Below are positions 38,252 through 45,734 of a stretch of DNA of 64,000 bases, one piece after another. This DNA is from an uncultured Bacteroidales bacterium. Its GTDB lineage: Bacteria > Bacteroidota > Bacteroidia > Bacteroidales > FEN-979. The notes beneath the pieces are model-generated. The model searched no databases and was not told the DNA's origin. It worked only from the letters and a program-made list of their open reading frames with translations. The stretch is from contig CAIMWF010000152.1 of assembly GCA_903845055.1 (NCBI GenBank), forward strand, positions 60,413 through 124,412, read 5' to 3'. Made by a program: the position numbers and the translations under genes. How positions within the stretch are numbered: the first letter of the stretch is position 1; each line of letters opens with the position of its first letter.

Positions 38252-39693
38252 AAATCAACAGTACCTGGATTTTGTCATTCCTGCTCCTTTTTTCAGGGCT
38301 TGCCGCACACGGACAGTACGACCCCAAAAAGGTATGCCGGATCGAGGAGGGCCGCCTGGTCTTTACCCTCGATCAGCGGTGGACCCAAAGCCAGCGCAGG
38401 GAGGTCGCCCGAATGTACGACCTCGACAGTCTTGTCATGGCAGGAGCTTTTGCCCTGTGGCCCGTAATCAGGGAGAACCATGACACCTGGACCACCCGCA
38501 AGCTCGACGCCAACCGTTTCGAATTATCGAAGGAGCCGGTTAAAAAGGGTCCCGGCATAGAACGGCCGGGTAAGATTTTCCTGCTCGACGACGACCTGGT
38601 TGATATGAAAACCAACCTAGAAAGGGAGTCGGTGCCATTCGGCGTGAACCGATTTACGCGCAATACCGTTCAGCAGATCTCTCCGGGAAAGGTCAGGTTT
38701 TACCTACCGGGTCACCTGAAAGCCCGTGCGGTTTTCCTTTCAGGTTCATTCAACGGATGGGCCACGCTTAAAACCCCGATGAAGCCATGTGATTCGGGAT
38801 GGATGGTCACCCTGAACATGCTGCCCGGCAAATACACCTATAAATATATTATCGACGGGAAATGGGTCGGTGATTCCTACAATAAACTGGGGGAGGATGA
38901 TACTTATCATGGCGTTAACAATGTATTTTTCTGCTATAATTACAAATTTGTCCTCAACGGATTCAACAAGGCACGCAAGGTAATTATAACAGGTAGTTTC
39001 AATAACTGGAACAAAACGGAGCTCCGAATGGTCCCCTTCAGGGGCAGCTGGCTGCTTTCGATGTACCTGCGTGAAGGAACACACGCCTATAAGTTCATCG
39101 TTGACAACCAGTGGATCCTCGATCCTGCCAACAAGGTAACCCGTCCCGACGGCAAAGGGAACCGGAATTCTTTTCTCAGCATAGGCGATACCATGTATTT
39201 CAGGTTAAACGGGTTCCAGGATGCCGGAAAAATTGCTGTGGCAGGTAATTTCAACGGCTGGAATCCGGCAGAGCTGTTCATGGAGAAATCGGCCGGGGGG
39301 TGGCAACTGCCATATGTGCTGGCCGCCGGCAATTACGAATACAAATTCGTGGCCGACGGCAAATGGATGACCGACCCGGCAAATCCCTTTAAAACAGGCG
39401 AGGGCGAACAGGCCAATTCGGTGCTCGTGGTAAAACCGAATCATCTTTTCAAACTCGAACGCCATTCCGATGCAAAAAAGGTGTCGCTTTCGGGAAGTTT
39501 CAACGGGTGGAGCAAGCCTGGCTACCATATGGTCTTGCAGGATGGCGTTTGGTCGCTGCCCGTCAGCCTCAAGCCGGGGAAATATACCTACAAGTTCCTG
39601 GTTGATTCAAAGTGGATCATCGACCCGGGCAACGAACTCTGGGAGGACAACGAATATGGGACCGGCAACTCCGTATTGTGGATTGAACCCTGA
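38248..39693 (+). CDS. Secreted protein with four tandem CBM48/AMPK-type glycogen-binding modules
   Basis: A 481-residue protein with a signal peptide (1-22), an N-terminal region of about 120 residues I do not recognise, then four modules at 148-230, 231-313, 316-395 and 399-481. Each has the FNGW or FNNW core (168, 251, 335 and 418, so 83-84 residues apart), a GxYxYKFxVDxxW segment and a closing DP.N..  This pattern matches the early-set glycan-binding fold of CBM48/AMPK-beta. No catalytic domain is present. Translationally coupled to the aspartyl protease (ATGA overlap), so the two probably work together on a glycan-linked or glycoprotein target. Confidence 0.87.
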   Translation: MKINSTWILSFLLLFSGLAAHGQYDPKKVCRIEEGRLVFTLDQRWTQSQRREVARMYDLDSLVMAGAFALWPVIRENHDTWTTRKLDANRFELSKEPVKKGPGIERPGKIFLLDDDLVDMKTNLERESVPFGVNRFTRNTVQQISPGKVRFYLPGHLKARAVFLSGSFNGWATLKTPMKPCDSGWMVTLNMLPGKYTYKYIIDGKWVGDSYNKLGEDDTYHGVNNVFFCYNYKFVLNGFNKARKVIITGSFNNWNKTELRMVPFRGSWLLSMYLREGTHAYKFIVDNQWILDPANKVTRPDGKGNRNSFLSIGDTMYFRLNGFQDAGKIAVAGNFNGWNPAELFMEKSAGGWQLPYVLAAGNYEYKFVADGKWMTDPANPFKTGEGEQANSVLVVKPNHLFKLERHSDAKKVSLSGSFNGWSKPGYHMVLQDGVWSLPVSLKPGKYTYKFLVDSKWIIDPGNELWEDNEYGTGNSVLWIEP

Positions 39694-39702
39694 TGCAAAT
39701 AC

Positions 39703-39730
39703 GATTGACAATTGACGAATTACAATTGAT
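39703..39730. repeat. Heptad repeat array, four units
   Basis: Four 7-bp units (variants GATTGAC, AATTGAC, GAATTAC, AATTGAT) just after the CBM48 gene stop. In reverse complement two units read GTCAATT and GTCAATC, the same as the array at 37140-37174, so this operon is flanked by the same family in opposite orientations. Confidence 0.75.
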
Positions 39731-39790
39731 GAAATAGCATGACTGCTACCTTTACAGCCGACGCAGTTTTGAATTTTGAACTTTGCGTTA

Positions 39791-39832
39791 AAAAGCGAGC
39801 CCGTCTCAAAAACTTGAGACGGGCTCGCTTTT
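39791..39832. terminator. Bidirectional intrinsic terminator, 19-bp perfect stem
   Basis: A perfect 19-bp inverted repeat (39791-39809 and 39814-39832) with a 4-base loop. The GC-rich core GCGAGCCCGTCTC is flanked by A4 on the left and T4 on the right, so it can serve both convergent genes: the CBM48 protein (+) and the 139-aa protein (-). Confidence 0.93.
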
Positions 39833-39855
39833 AGGAATCGTTGTTGTCCTTCAGC

Positions 39856-40275
39856 TTACAATACACCGGAAGTTTCCCTTGCGGATTGTACCGGGGTAAG
39901 ATCAAAGCGGTAGGTTCCGCCACCGATGAAGTTGCCTTTCTGAACACTGGGAGGGATCACCCAGTCTGTCGGGTTGGCCGGATAGGGAACCATCACTGCT
40001 ACTCTTGTGCCGCGGAAGCTGCCTGCTTCCCTGAAGGTGTAAGTCCATACGCCGGGGTGGAAGGGCTGGGCGGGAGCCACTTTATTCCCTTTTTCATCGG
40101 TAATCGCCACCAGGTAGTGACCGCTGGCGCCGGGGAAGTTCGGGGCTGCATGCACGGTAACCTGGTAGGTGATCAGTTTCTGCTGACCGATTTCGGGTTT
40201 GTTGCCTGCAAAAAGTGAACCTGCTGCGAAAATCAGAACAAGGCTGATGGCTGAGATGATCTTTGTTGTTTTCAT
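39856..40275 (-). CDS. Small secreted protein, unknown function (139 aa)
   Basis: A 139-residue protein with a clear signal peptide (MKTTKIISAISLVLIFAAG to SLFAG, about 1-23). The mature part is predicted beta-rich, with YQVTVHAAPNFPGASGHYLV and GVWTYTFREAGSFRGTRVAV, suggesting a single immunoglobulin-like or jelly-roll domain. I do not recognise a family. It is monocistronic, ends at the strong bidirectional terminator, and has 244 bp of free sequence upstream. An abundant periplasmic or surface protein is possible but unproven. Confidence 0.8.
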   Translation of the reverse strand: MKTTKIISAISLVLIFAAGSLFAGNKPEIGQQKLITYQVTVHAAPNFPGASGHYLVAITDEKGNKVAPAQPFHPGVWTYTFREAGSFRGTRVAVMVPYPANPTDWVIPPSVQKGNFIGGGTYRFDLTPVQSARETSGVL

Positions 40276-40455
40276 GGCTTTTGTTTTTAAGGTTTGTGTT
40301 TATTGTTTGTTGATGTAAAATTACACCCGGACGCCAGGCAGTTTCAAGCGCTGAAATGCCCGACTTTCATGCGTAATTTTGCTTTTCAACAGGACAAAGA
40401 CACCTCCACGGGTAGTGTAAACTTACACGAAGGGATGGAAAAAACAGGGGAATAA

Positions 40456-40486
40456 TTGTGATAACCCGTTAATATTAATTATCTTG
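40456..40486 (+). promoter_or_regulatory. Putative promoter of the PAS kinase gene
   Basis: TTG at 40456-40458, a 21-bp spacer and TATCTTG at 40480-40486 (one T short of consensus, followed by C) lie 33 bp before the ATG. The rest of the 40276-40455 gap shows nothing clear. Confidence 0.4.
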
Positions 40487-40519
40487 CACTGGATTTGATG
40501 GCCCGATACCTCTTTCAAT

Positions 40520-41524
40520 ATGAAAACGACCAGCGATCCGGGATTTCTCCCTGAAGTTTTTAACCTGCTCCCAAACCCGGTAGTTATCCATATCCATGGA
40601 AAGGTGGTTTTTGCAAACGACCTGGTTGTTGAAATTACGGGCCTTGGCAGGGAGGAGATCATTGGCAGAGATGTAGCCGTGCTGCTCACCGATCCGGCGG
40701 ATCCCATGAACGGGGAAATCTTCAGGAGCCTTGCCAGTGGGTCATTTGAGGAAGAGTCGGAATTCCAGGTCAGGTCGGCCAACCGCAGGGTGGTTATCAA
40801 GAACTTCCTGCTTCGCAACCGTAACATCTCGTATCATGGGGAGGATGCTGTGCTGACCATCCTCATCGACATTACCGAACGGAAGCACCTGGAAAAGTAT
40901 GTCCTGAACCGGGTGATGGAAACCGAAGAAAAGGACCGCAAGCAGTTCGCTGCCGACTTACACGACGACCTTGGCCCGACCCTGTCGAGTATAAAACTGC
41001 ACCTGGGTCTGCTGGAACATGCAAAAAATCCTGAGAAGTTCAGGGAGACCCTAGCCATTTGCAACCAGCAGCTGGCTGAAGCCATCGCCAAGATGCGAAT
41101 CGTGGCCAACAACCTCATGCCGAGACTGCTCGAAAATTTCGGCCTGGAGGCGGCTGCCGGTTCTTTCATTAATTCAATGCAGCATGAGGGCGTTTTCACG
41201 GTTGACTTCACCTCCAATCTCGGCGGGCAACGCTTCCCCATACAAACCGAACTACATTTCTACCGGATCCTCTGCGAACTGATCAACAACACCCTCAAAC
41301 ATTCGGGCGCTTCGGCCGCAAGGGCAAAACTTGAATTCATCAACGGCACCCTCCTGATGGAATATTCCGACAACGGCAGGGGATACGAGATAGGGGAAAT
41401 AACCCGGAAAACCGGGGGCATGGGAGTGGGAAATATCATCCAGCGGGTGAACCTGATCGATGCACAGATCATGTTCACCAGCCGGGAGGGGAGAACGGAG
41501 GTAACCATCATCAAAGAGATTTAG
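40520..41524 (+). CDS. PAS-domain sensor histidine kinase, HisKA_3 (NarX-like)
   Basis: A 334-residue soluble kinase: a PAS domain (about 8-125), a HisKA_3 dimerisation domain with His148 in FAADLHDDLGPTLSS, and a short ATPase domain with LINNTLKHSGAS and YSDNGRGYE. No membrane segments, so it senses a cytoplasmic cue. It should phosphorylate the LuxR-type regulator encoded 84 bp downstream on the same strand. The signal and targets are unknown. Confidence 0.93.
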   Translation: MKTTSDPGFLPEVFNLLPNPVVIHIHGKVVFANDLVVEITGLGREEIIGRDVAVLLTDPADPMNGEIFRSLASGSFEEESEFQVRSANRRVVIKNFLLRNRNISYHGEDAVLTILIDITERKHLEKYVLNRVMETEEKDRKQFAADLHDDLGPTLSSIKLHLGLLEHAKNPEKFRETLAICNQQLAEAIAKMRIVANNLMPRLLENFGLEAAAGSFINSMQHEGVFTVDFTSNLGGQRFPIQTELHFYRILCELINNTLKHSGASAARAKLEFINGTLLMEYSDNGRGYEIGEITRKTGGMGVGNIIQRVNLIDAQIMFTSREGRTEVTIIKEI

Positions 41525-41608
41525 AAGGATGCCCGCACCTAATCCGGGAGACCCCGGATCCCGACAATTTTTTTATGGGTTCATTTTAACGATTCAAAGG
41601 CTAACCAG

Positions 41609-42250
41609 ATGAGCACTAAAAAAAAGGTTTTTATTGTGGAGGATCATGCCATTTTCAGGGAGGGACTCAAACGTGTCATCTGTGAGATGGATAATGTGGA
41701 ACTGATAGGGGAGGCGGAAAACGGGGCGGATTTTCTCATGAAACTGAAAAAGGTCGATCCCGATATCGTTCTGATGGACATCCAGATGCCGGTCATGGAC
41801 GGGCTTGAGGCCACCGAAAAGGCGCTGAAGTACGACCCTTCGCTGAAAATTCTCGTGATCAGCATGTTCGGCGAAGAGGAATATGTTTATTCCATGGTCG
41901 AAAAAGGAGTTTGCGGCTTTATCCTGAAAACCTCCGGCATCCATGACCTTGAAAAAGCCATCCACCGGGTTTCGGAAGGGCAGCAATACTATTCGGAGGA
42001 GATCATGGGTTTGCTGGTCAAAAAGGTTCGCCAGATCGACGCAGCAGAGAAGATCACATTTTCGGAAAAGGAGATGGATGTCCTCCGCCTGTTGTGCAAA
42101 GGGCTGCCAAACAACGAAATCGCCGACAGGTTATTCCTGAGCGTCAGAACGGTTGAAGGCTACCGCAACAGGATGCTGCAGAAAACCGGCAGTGCAAATG
42201 TGATCAACCTGGTCATCTTCGCACTGCGCAGCAAACTGGTGATCATGTGA
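41609..42250 (+). CDS. NarL/LuxR-family response regulator
   Basis: A 213-residue regulator. The receiver has acidic residues at 11-12, phospho-acceptor Asp57 in IVLMDIQMPVMDG, and the conserved Lys in FILKTSG. The C-terminal LuxR helix-turn-helix (about 150-205) contains LCKGLPNNEIADRLFLSV and RTVEGYRNRML. Partner of the PAS kinase just upstream. The convergent M56 gene follows 55 bp later. Confidence 0.95.
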   Translation: MSTKKKVFIVEDHAIFREGLKRVICEMDNVELIGEAENGADFLMKLKKVDPDIVLMDIQMPVMDGLEATEKALKYDPSLKILVISMFGEEEYVYSMVEKGVCGFILKTSGIHDLEKAIHRVSEGQQYYSEEIMGLLVKKVRQIDAAEKITFSEKEMDVLRLLCKGLPNNEIADRLFLSVRTVEGYRNRMLQKTGSANVINLVIFALRSKLVIM

Positions 42251-42304
42251 CCATCCGCGACGGATACACCGTATGGCAGCCTTCCCGGGTATAAAAATCC
42301 GCTG

Positions 42305-43723
42305 TTATTTTTTAACCTTTGCTTTTACATCGCGCGTGTCGGCCGGGCAGGTTTGCAGGTAATCGTCGGTATTGGCAATGCCCGCCAGCACCTCTTTCAG
42401 CGATGACGTAGGCTTAAACCATACCACGATCGTGTCGGCACGCTTGCCCAGGTTCAGTTTGCCCATGTTGATCTGGACCGGTAACAGCTTCAAGTCGGTT
42501 TTTTTTTCAGCAGCCATCATGTCCTGTGTGCGGGAACGGTCGTAACCGGCCACCACCACCGGGTAGAAGTCAAGATTGGTCAGCGGTTGTTTCTTCAGGA
42601 TTTTGTTGGCAGATGAATTCCCCTCGATTTTTTCACCCGGGCGCAGGATCATGCAGCCACTGTAAGTTTTTTCGGTAAAATACAGGCAAAGAACCCCCTT
42701 GTCGGGATTGCCGAAACGGGTATTCTTGTAATATAGCCCGGCAGGGTCCTTTGTGAACCCCAGCAGGCGCAATTGTTCGGGAGCAATCTCCAGGTATTTT
42801 CCATGGGGATGTCCGCCTGCAGGCAACGTCGCCGGTTTTACAACTTTCTGTGCGAAAACCGCCACCATCATTGCGATCAGCGGAATGAAAAACAGGAGCT
42901 TCAGCATGGCCCCTGAGCCTGATTTGGTTTTGTTCATCATAACGATACGGGTTTTAAGATTACTCTGGTTGAATTGATTGGCCAGCAGGTAGCGGGGTTC
43001 TCCGGCTGCCGTCCTGACCAGCAGCAGTTGGTAGTCCGATCCGTCGATTCCACGCCTCAATACATTCCGGTCGGCTTCGAATTCGTGGTTTTGTTTCAGT
43101 TCATGCCTGATCAGCCATGAAAATGGGTTGTACCAGGTTAGCACCAGACAGCATTCGGCAACCAGCAGATCAATTCCATGGAATGCCTGCAGGTGGGTCT
43201 GCTCGTGCAGCATGATGGCCTGGCCGTTTTCATTGAAGTCCTTATGGGAAATGACAATCCGCCTGCCGAAACAGAAGGGTACGACCGGCTGTCTTACCAG
43301 GGCCAGCCTGAGCCCCTTGTGGGTGATCTTTTCCGACCTCCTCATGAGAAGGAAGATCCTCGCGAGGGCACAAAAGAACAGGGCCAGCTGGATGCCTGCA
43401 CCTGCGAGGTATGCCAGTGTGAGCAGATTCGGCCATTGTTTTTCCTGTTGCGGAACAACAGCAGGTGCTGCAACTTGTTCTGCCCTTATCACCGGGGTTA
43501 CCCGGGAATAGGCCCGGTTGGTTTTGCTCGTCGCAGCAGTAGCCGCCGGACCGTCAACATGGAGTTTGACGAACGGTACGGCAAGGGCAGTGAGGATGAT
43601 CCCCAGGAGGGCAAACCGTTTGACCAGGTGAAAGGTCTCGTTGCGGAGAAGGAGGTAATACAAAAGGTATCCTGCAGCAAGACAGACGGAAGATTTTAAC
43701 GTGATTAACGCAATTGGTTCCAT
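42305..43723 (-). CDS. BlaR1-like M56 membrane metallopeptidase with unusual C-terminal domain
   Basis: A 472-residue protein with about three N-terminal membrane helices, the zinc motif HEQTH (173-177) followed by a downstream EFEAD, and a further helix near 270-290. The last 185 residues are extracytoplasmic and do not resemble the penicillin-binding sensor of true BlaR1; they look like an unassigned domain with CLYFTEKTYSGCMILRPGEK. The peptidase domain should cleave or inactivate BlaI on signalling. The ATG at 43723 overlaps the blaI stop (TGATG); a GTG at 43726 is an alternative. No beta-lactamase is nearby. Confidence 0.9.
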   Translation of the reverse strand: MEPIALITLKSSVCLAAGYLLYYLLLRNETFHLVKRFALLGIILTALAVPFVKLHVDGPAATAATSKTNRAYSRVTPVIRAEQVAAPAVVPQQEKQWPNLLTLAYLAGAGIQLALFFCALARIFLLMRRSEKITHKGLRLALVRQPVVPFCFGRRIVISHKDFNENGQAIMLHEQTHLQAFHGIDLLVAECCLVLTWYNPFSWLIRHELKQNHEFEADRNVLRRGIDGSDYQLLLVRTAAGEPRYLLANQFNQSNLKTRIVMMNKTKSGSGAMLKLLFFIPLIAMMVAVFAQKVVKPATLPAGGHPHGKYLEIAPEQLRLLGFTKDPAGLYYKNTRFGNPDKGVLCLYFTEKTYSGCMILRPGEKIEGNSSANKILKKQPLTNLDFYPVVVAGYDRSRTQDMMAAEKKTDLKLLPVQINMGKLNLGKRADTIVVWFKPTSSLKEVLAGIANTDDYLQTCPADTRDVKAKVKK

Positions 43724-44094
43724 CACTTCTGAATTTGACGTTTAAGTTCGATTTCCCGGATAAGCTCTCGGAGATCGTCGAGCGACAGGTCTTCTTCTTC
43801 TATCAGGGTTGATACGACACGCCTGAAGGAATTCCCGAAATACTGTCTGACGATCCCCTGCAGGTTCTTCGCATTGTATGCCTCTTTTGAAATGACCGGG
43901 TAATACTGGTATGTATTCCCGAATGGCATGTATGTCACGAAACCCTTTTCCTCCAGGGCCCTGACCATGGTTGAAATGGTATTGTAATGAGGCCTGGGTT
44001 CAGGGTAGAATTCAACAATCTGTTTCACAAACAGCGCACCCTTATCCCAGAAAAAATTCATGATCTCCTCTTCTTTCGCCGTTATCTTCTTCAT
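43723..44094 (-). CDS. BlaI/MecI-family repressor
   Basis: A 123-residue winged-helix repressor. The opening MKKITAKEEEIMNFFWDKG and HYNTISTMVRALEEKGFV are characteristic of the family's DNA-binding domain; the C-terminal helices (about 80-120) form the dimer and include the region cleaved in BlaI. It is the first gene of a two-gene operon with the M56 protein. Two operator copies overlap its promoter, so it is autoregulated. The other target genes of the regulon are not in view. Confidence 0.94.
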   Translation of the reverse strand: MKKITAKEEEIMNFFWDKGALFVKQIVEFYPEPRPHYNTISTMVRALEEKGFVTYMPFGNTYQYYPVISKEAYNAKNLQGIVRQYFGNSFRRVVSTLIEEEDLSLDDLRELIREIELKRQIQK

Positions 44095-44108
44095 CCGGAT
44101 TTTTTTTG

Positions 44109-44139
44109 CAAATATAAACTATAAATTATAGTTTGTCAA
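44109..44139 (-). promoter_or_regulatory. Promoter of the blaI-blaR operon
   Basis: On the minus strand TTG (44139-44137), a spacer of exactly 20 bp and TATATTTG (44116-44109) match the phylum consensus perfectly. The blaI ATG is 15 bp past the -7 element. Operator 1 fills the spacer and operator 2 covers the -33 element. Confidence 0.88.
44117..44133. promoter_or_regulatory. BlaI operator 1
   Basis: AACTA-N7-TAGTT, within a perfect 19-bp dyad (44116-44134, arms AAACTATAA and TTATAGTTT around one base). It lies between the -33 and -7 elements. Confidence 0.82.
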
Positions 44140-44154
44140 CTAATTTATATAGTT
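44138..44154. promoter_or_regulatory. BlaI operator 2
   Basis: A second AACTA-N7-TAGTT, 21 bp from operator 1 centre to centre, or two helical turns, so both dimers would bind the same face. It overlaps the -33 TTG. Confidence 0.8.
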
Positions 44155-44254
44155 ATTTATTACTAATTTGAATATATCATAAAACCAATGAGATATGATT
44201 TGTGACCACGGCCATCAGGGTAAAAAAACTTTTATGAAATATTATATGGTACGG

Positions 44255-44285
44255 TTGATGATACCTATATTATTTTGTAAATTTG
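44255..44285 (+). promoter_or_regulatory. Promoter of the universal stress protein gene
   Basis: TTG at 44255-44257, a 20-bp spacer and TAAATTTG at 44278-44285 match the consensus. The predicted start near 44291 leaves a leader of about 110 nt before the ATG at 44401, longer than at other promoters here; it contains a GGTCATGACC palindrome at 44353-44362. The 306-bp gap 44095-44400 is otherwise explained by this promoter and the divergent blaI control region. Confidence 0.75.
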
Positions 44286-44400
44286 AAGGACTGAAATACA
44301 ATTCAGCCCCATAACATGAAGGATCTCTGTGGTCATTACCGCAACCCGTGATGGTCATGACCGGGAAAAAGGTCCCTGCAGAAAATAATATTCCAGGCAT

Positions 44401-45213
44401 ATGATAAAGAAGATAATAGTGCCCACCGACCTGACGAAAGCTGCTGAAATGGCGCTCCGGCAGGCCATTGCCATTGCCCTGAACTCGGGTTCCCGGATTA
44501 CCCTGTTTCACGTGTTCACCAGGCATGATGACGATGCAGGGGATACCCTGGCGAAGCTTGCCACCATCGCGGAAGGTGTCCGGCAGGAGAGGGGAATCCC
44601 ATGCGAAGTGCTGGTTAAGGAGGGAGAGGTCCTGCCGGCGATCGCATCCATGGTTGCGGAGAAGGAATACGACCTGATGGTGATCGGCACGCATGGTTTC
44701 ATGGGGATCAGGCAGAAGCTGTTTGGCGCTGACATCCTCAAACTGGTTTCGGTCATCCCGATCCCGGTCATGGTTGTCCAGCAGGAATCCCCGCTGGTTG
44801 AATCGTTCCATAAACTGATCCTCCCGGTGAGCAGCCACGCCAACTTCATCGAGGCCGTTGAGTCGGTAATCGAGTTCGCGGCCATTTTTCCCGCGGAGGT
44901 GCATCTTTATTCCATTCATAAAGCCGGTTTCGAATGGCCCGAACAGTTACTGGCCAACATTACCGAAGCCACCCGGATGTTTGAGCAGAAAGGTGTGCGC
45001 ATGCTGCGTATCAGGGAGGAGCAGGAGGGATATTCTCCCGGTTATGCCCGGCAAACCATCAGGTATGCCCGGACCATCGGCGCCGATGCCTTGTGGATGA
45101 TGTCATCAGCCTCGGCTGAATATTATTCCTTTGCCCGCGACTACAAGGAAACACTCCTGCTGAACGAATTCCTTGTCCCTGTGGTTTGTGTCGGGGGTAT
45201 TGCCGGTTCCTGA
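44401..45213 (+). CDS. Tandem universal stress protein (UspA family)
   Basis: A 270-residue protein with two Usp domains, about 1-142 and 146-270. The first opens MIKKIIVPTDLTKAAEMAL and carries the nucleotide-loop motif GTHGFMG followed by the helix cap region, so it may bind ATP; the second (KLILPVSSHANFIEAVES) lacks the glycine loop and is probably structural. Usp proteins are small cytoplasmic stress-response factors. Monocistronic, with its own promoter and a leader of about 110 nt. Confidence 0.9.
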   Translation: MIKKIIVPTDLTKAAEMALRQAIAIALNSGSRITLFHVFTRHDDDAGDTLAKLATIAEGVRQERGIPCEVLVKEGEVLPAIASMVAEKEYDLMVIGTHGFMGIRQKLFGADILKLVSVIPIPVMVVQQESPLVESFHKLILPVSSHANFIEAVESVIEFAAIFPAEVHLYSIHKAGFEWPEQLLANITEATRMFEQKGVRMLRIREEQEGYSPGYARQTIRYARTIGADALWMMSSASAEYYSFARDYKETLLLNEFLVPVVCVGGIAGS

Positions 45214-45244
45214 TCACCGGCGTCCTGGTCAGCGGCTGTTTACA

Positions 45245-45703
45245 TTACTTTTCCATGATGGGACTTGACTCGTCGCAGATATGCGGGCAGGGGCCCGAGC
45301 ATGCATCGGTGGTTTGATAGATCTGGTCGGTTTTGTCCGGACTGCCGGTGCCAACAACCATTCTTACCGGCGTGAGACTGTCAAGGCCCATGTAAATCCT
45401 GAAGCCATGAACAGAAGAATCGCGGTATGCGATGAGCTTCATCGCGTCGAATTGTTGCATGTTGATGGTAAACGCCCTCAGGGTATCGGTCACGAATGGA
45501 GTATTGGCCAGGTATGCCTTGAACAGCGTGTTTGCCTTCTTTACACCGATGTGATGGATTGCCGTTGTGTCGGGTATCATCGAACATTTTTCCCTGCAGC
45601 AGCTTTTCTTGCAACATGTTCCGCAAATAAGCCATAAAATGAAAGCGCCTATGATCGCACCCGCGATAAATGCAAGCACCAGAGTCGTAAATTTGTTTTT
45701 CAT
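45245..45703 (-). CDS. Cysteine-rich membrane-anchored protein, unknown function
   Basis: A 152-residue protein with a single N-terminal membrane segment (about 7-26). It is followed at once by a cysteine cluster CGTCCKKSCCREKC (about 27-40) and ends with three more cysteines (CSGPCPHIC). The middle is a globular domain of about 90 residues with FKAYLANTPFVTDTLRAF. Cysteine spacing suggests metal binding or disulfides at the membrane surface. I do not recognise a family. It is convergent with the Usp gene and divergent from the adenylate cyclase gene. Confidence 0.78.
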   Translation of the reverse strand: MKNKFTTLVLAFIAGAIIGAFILWLICGTCCKKSCCREKCSMIPDTTAIHHIGVKKANTLFKAYLANTPFVTDTLRAFTINMQQFDAMKLIAYRDSSVHGFRIYMGLDSLTPVRMVVGTGSPDKTDQIYQTTDACSGPCPHICDESSPIMEK

Positions 45704-45734
45704 AAAATTTTCTTTAAAATGTTAGACAAATAAT

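Noticed and set aside
42305..44094. Beta-lactam resistance locus
   Set aside because: BlaI/M56 proteins are present, but there is no beta-lactamase or PBP gene and the sensor domain is not penicillin-binding.
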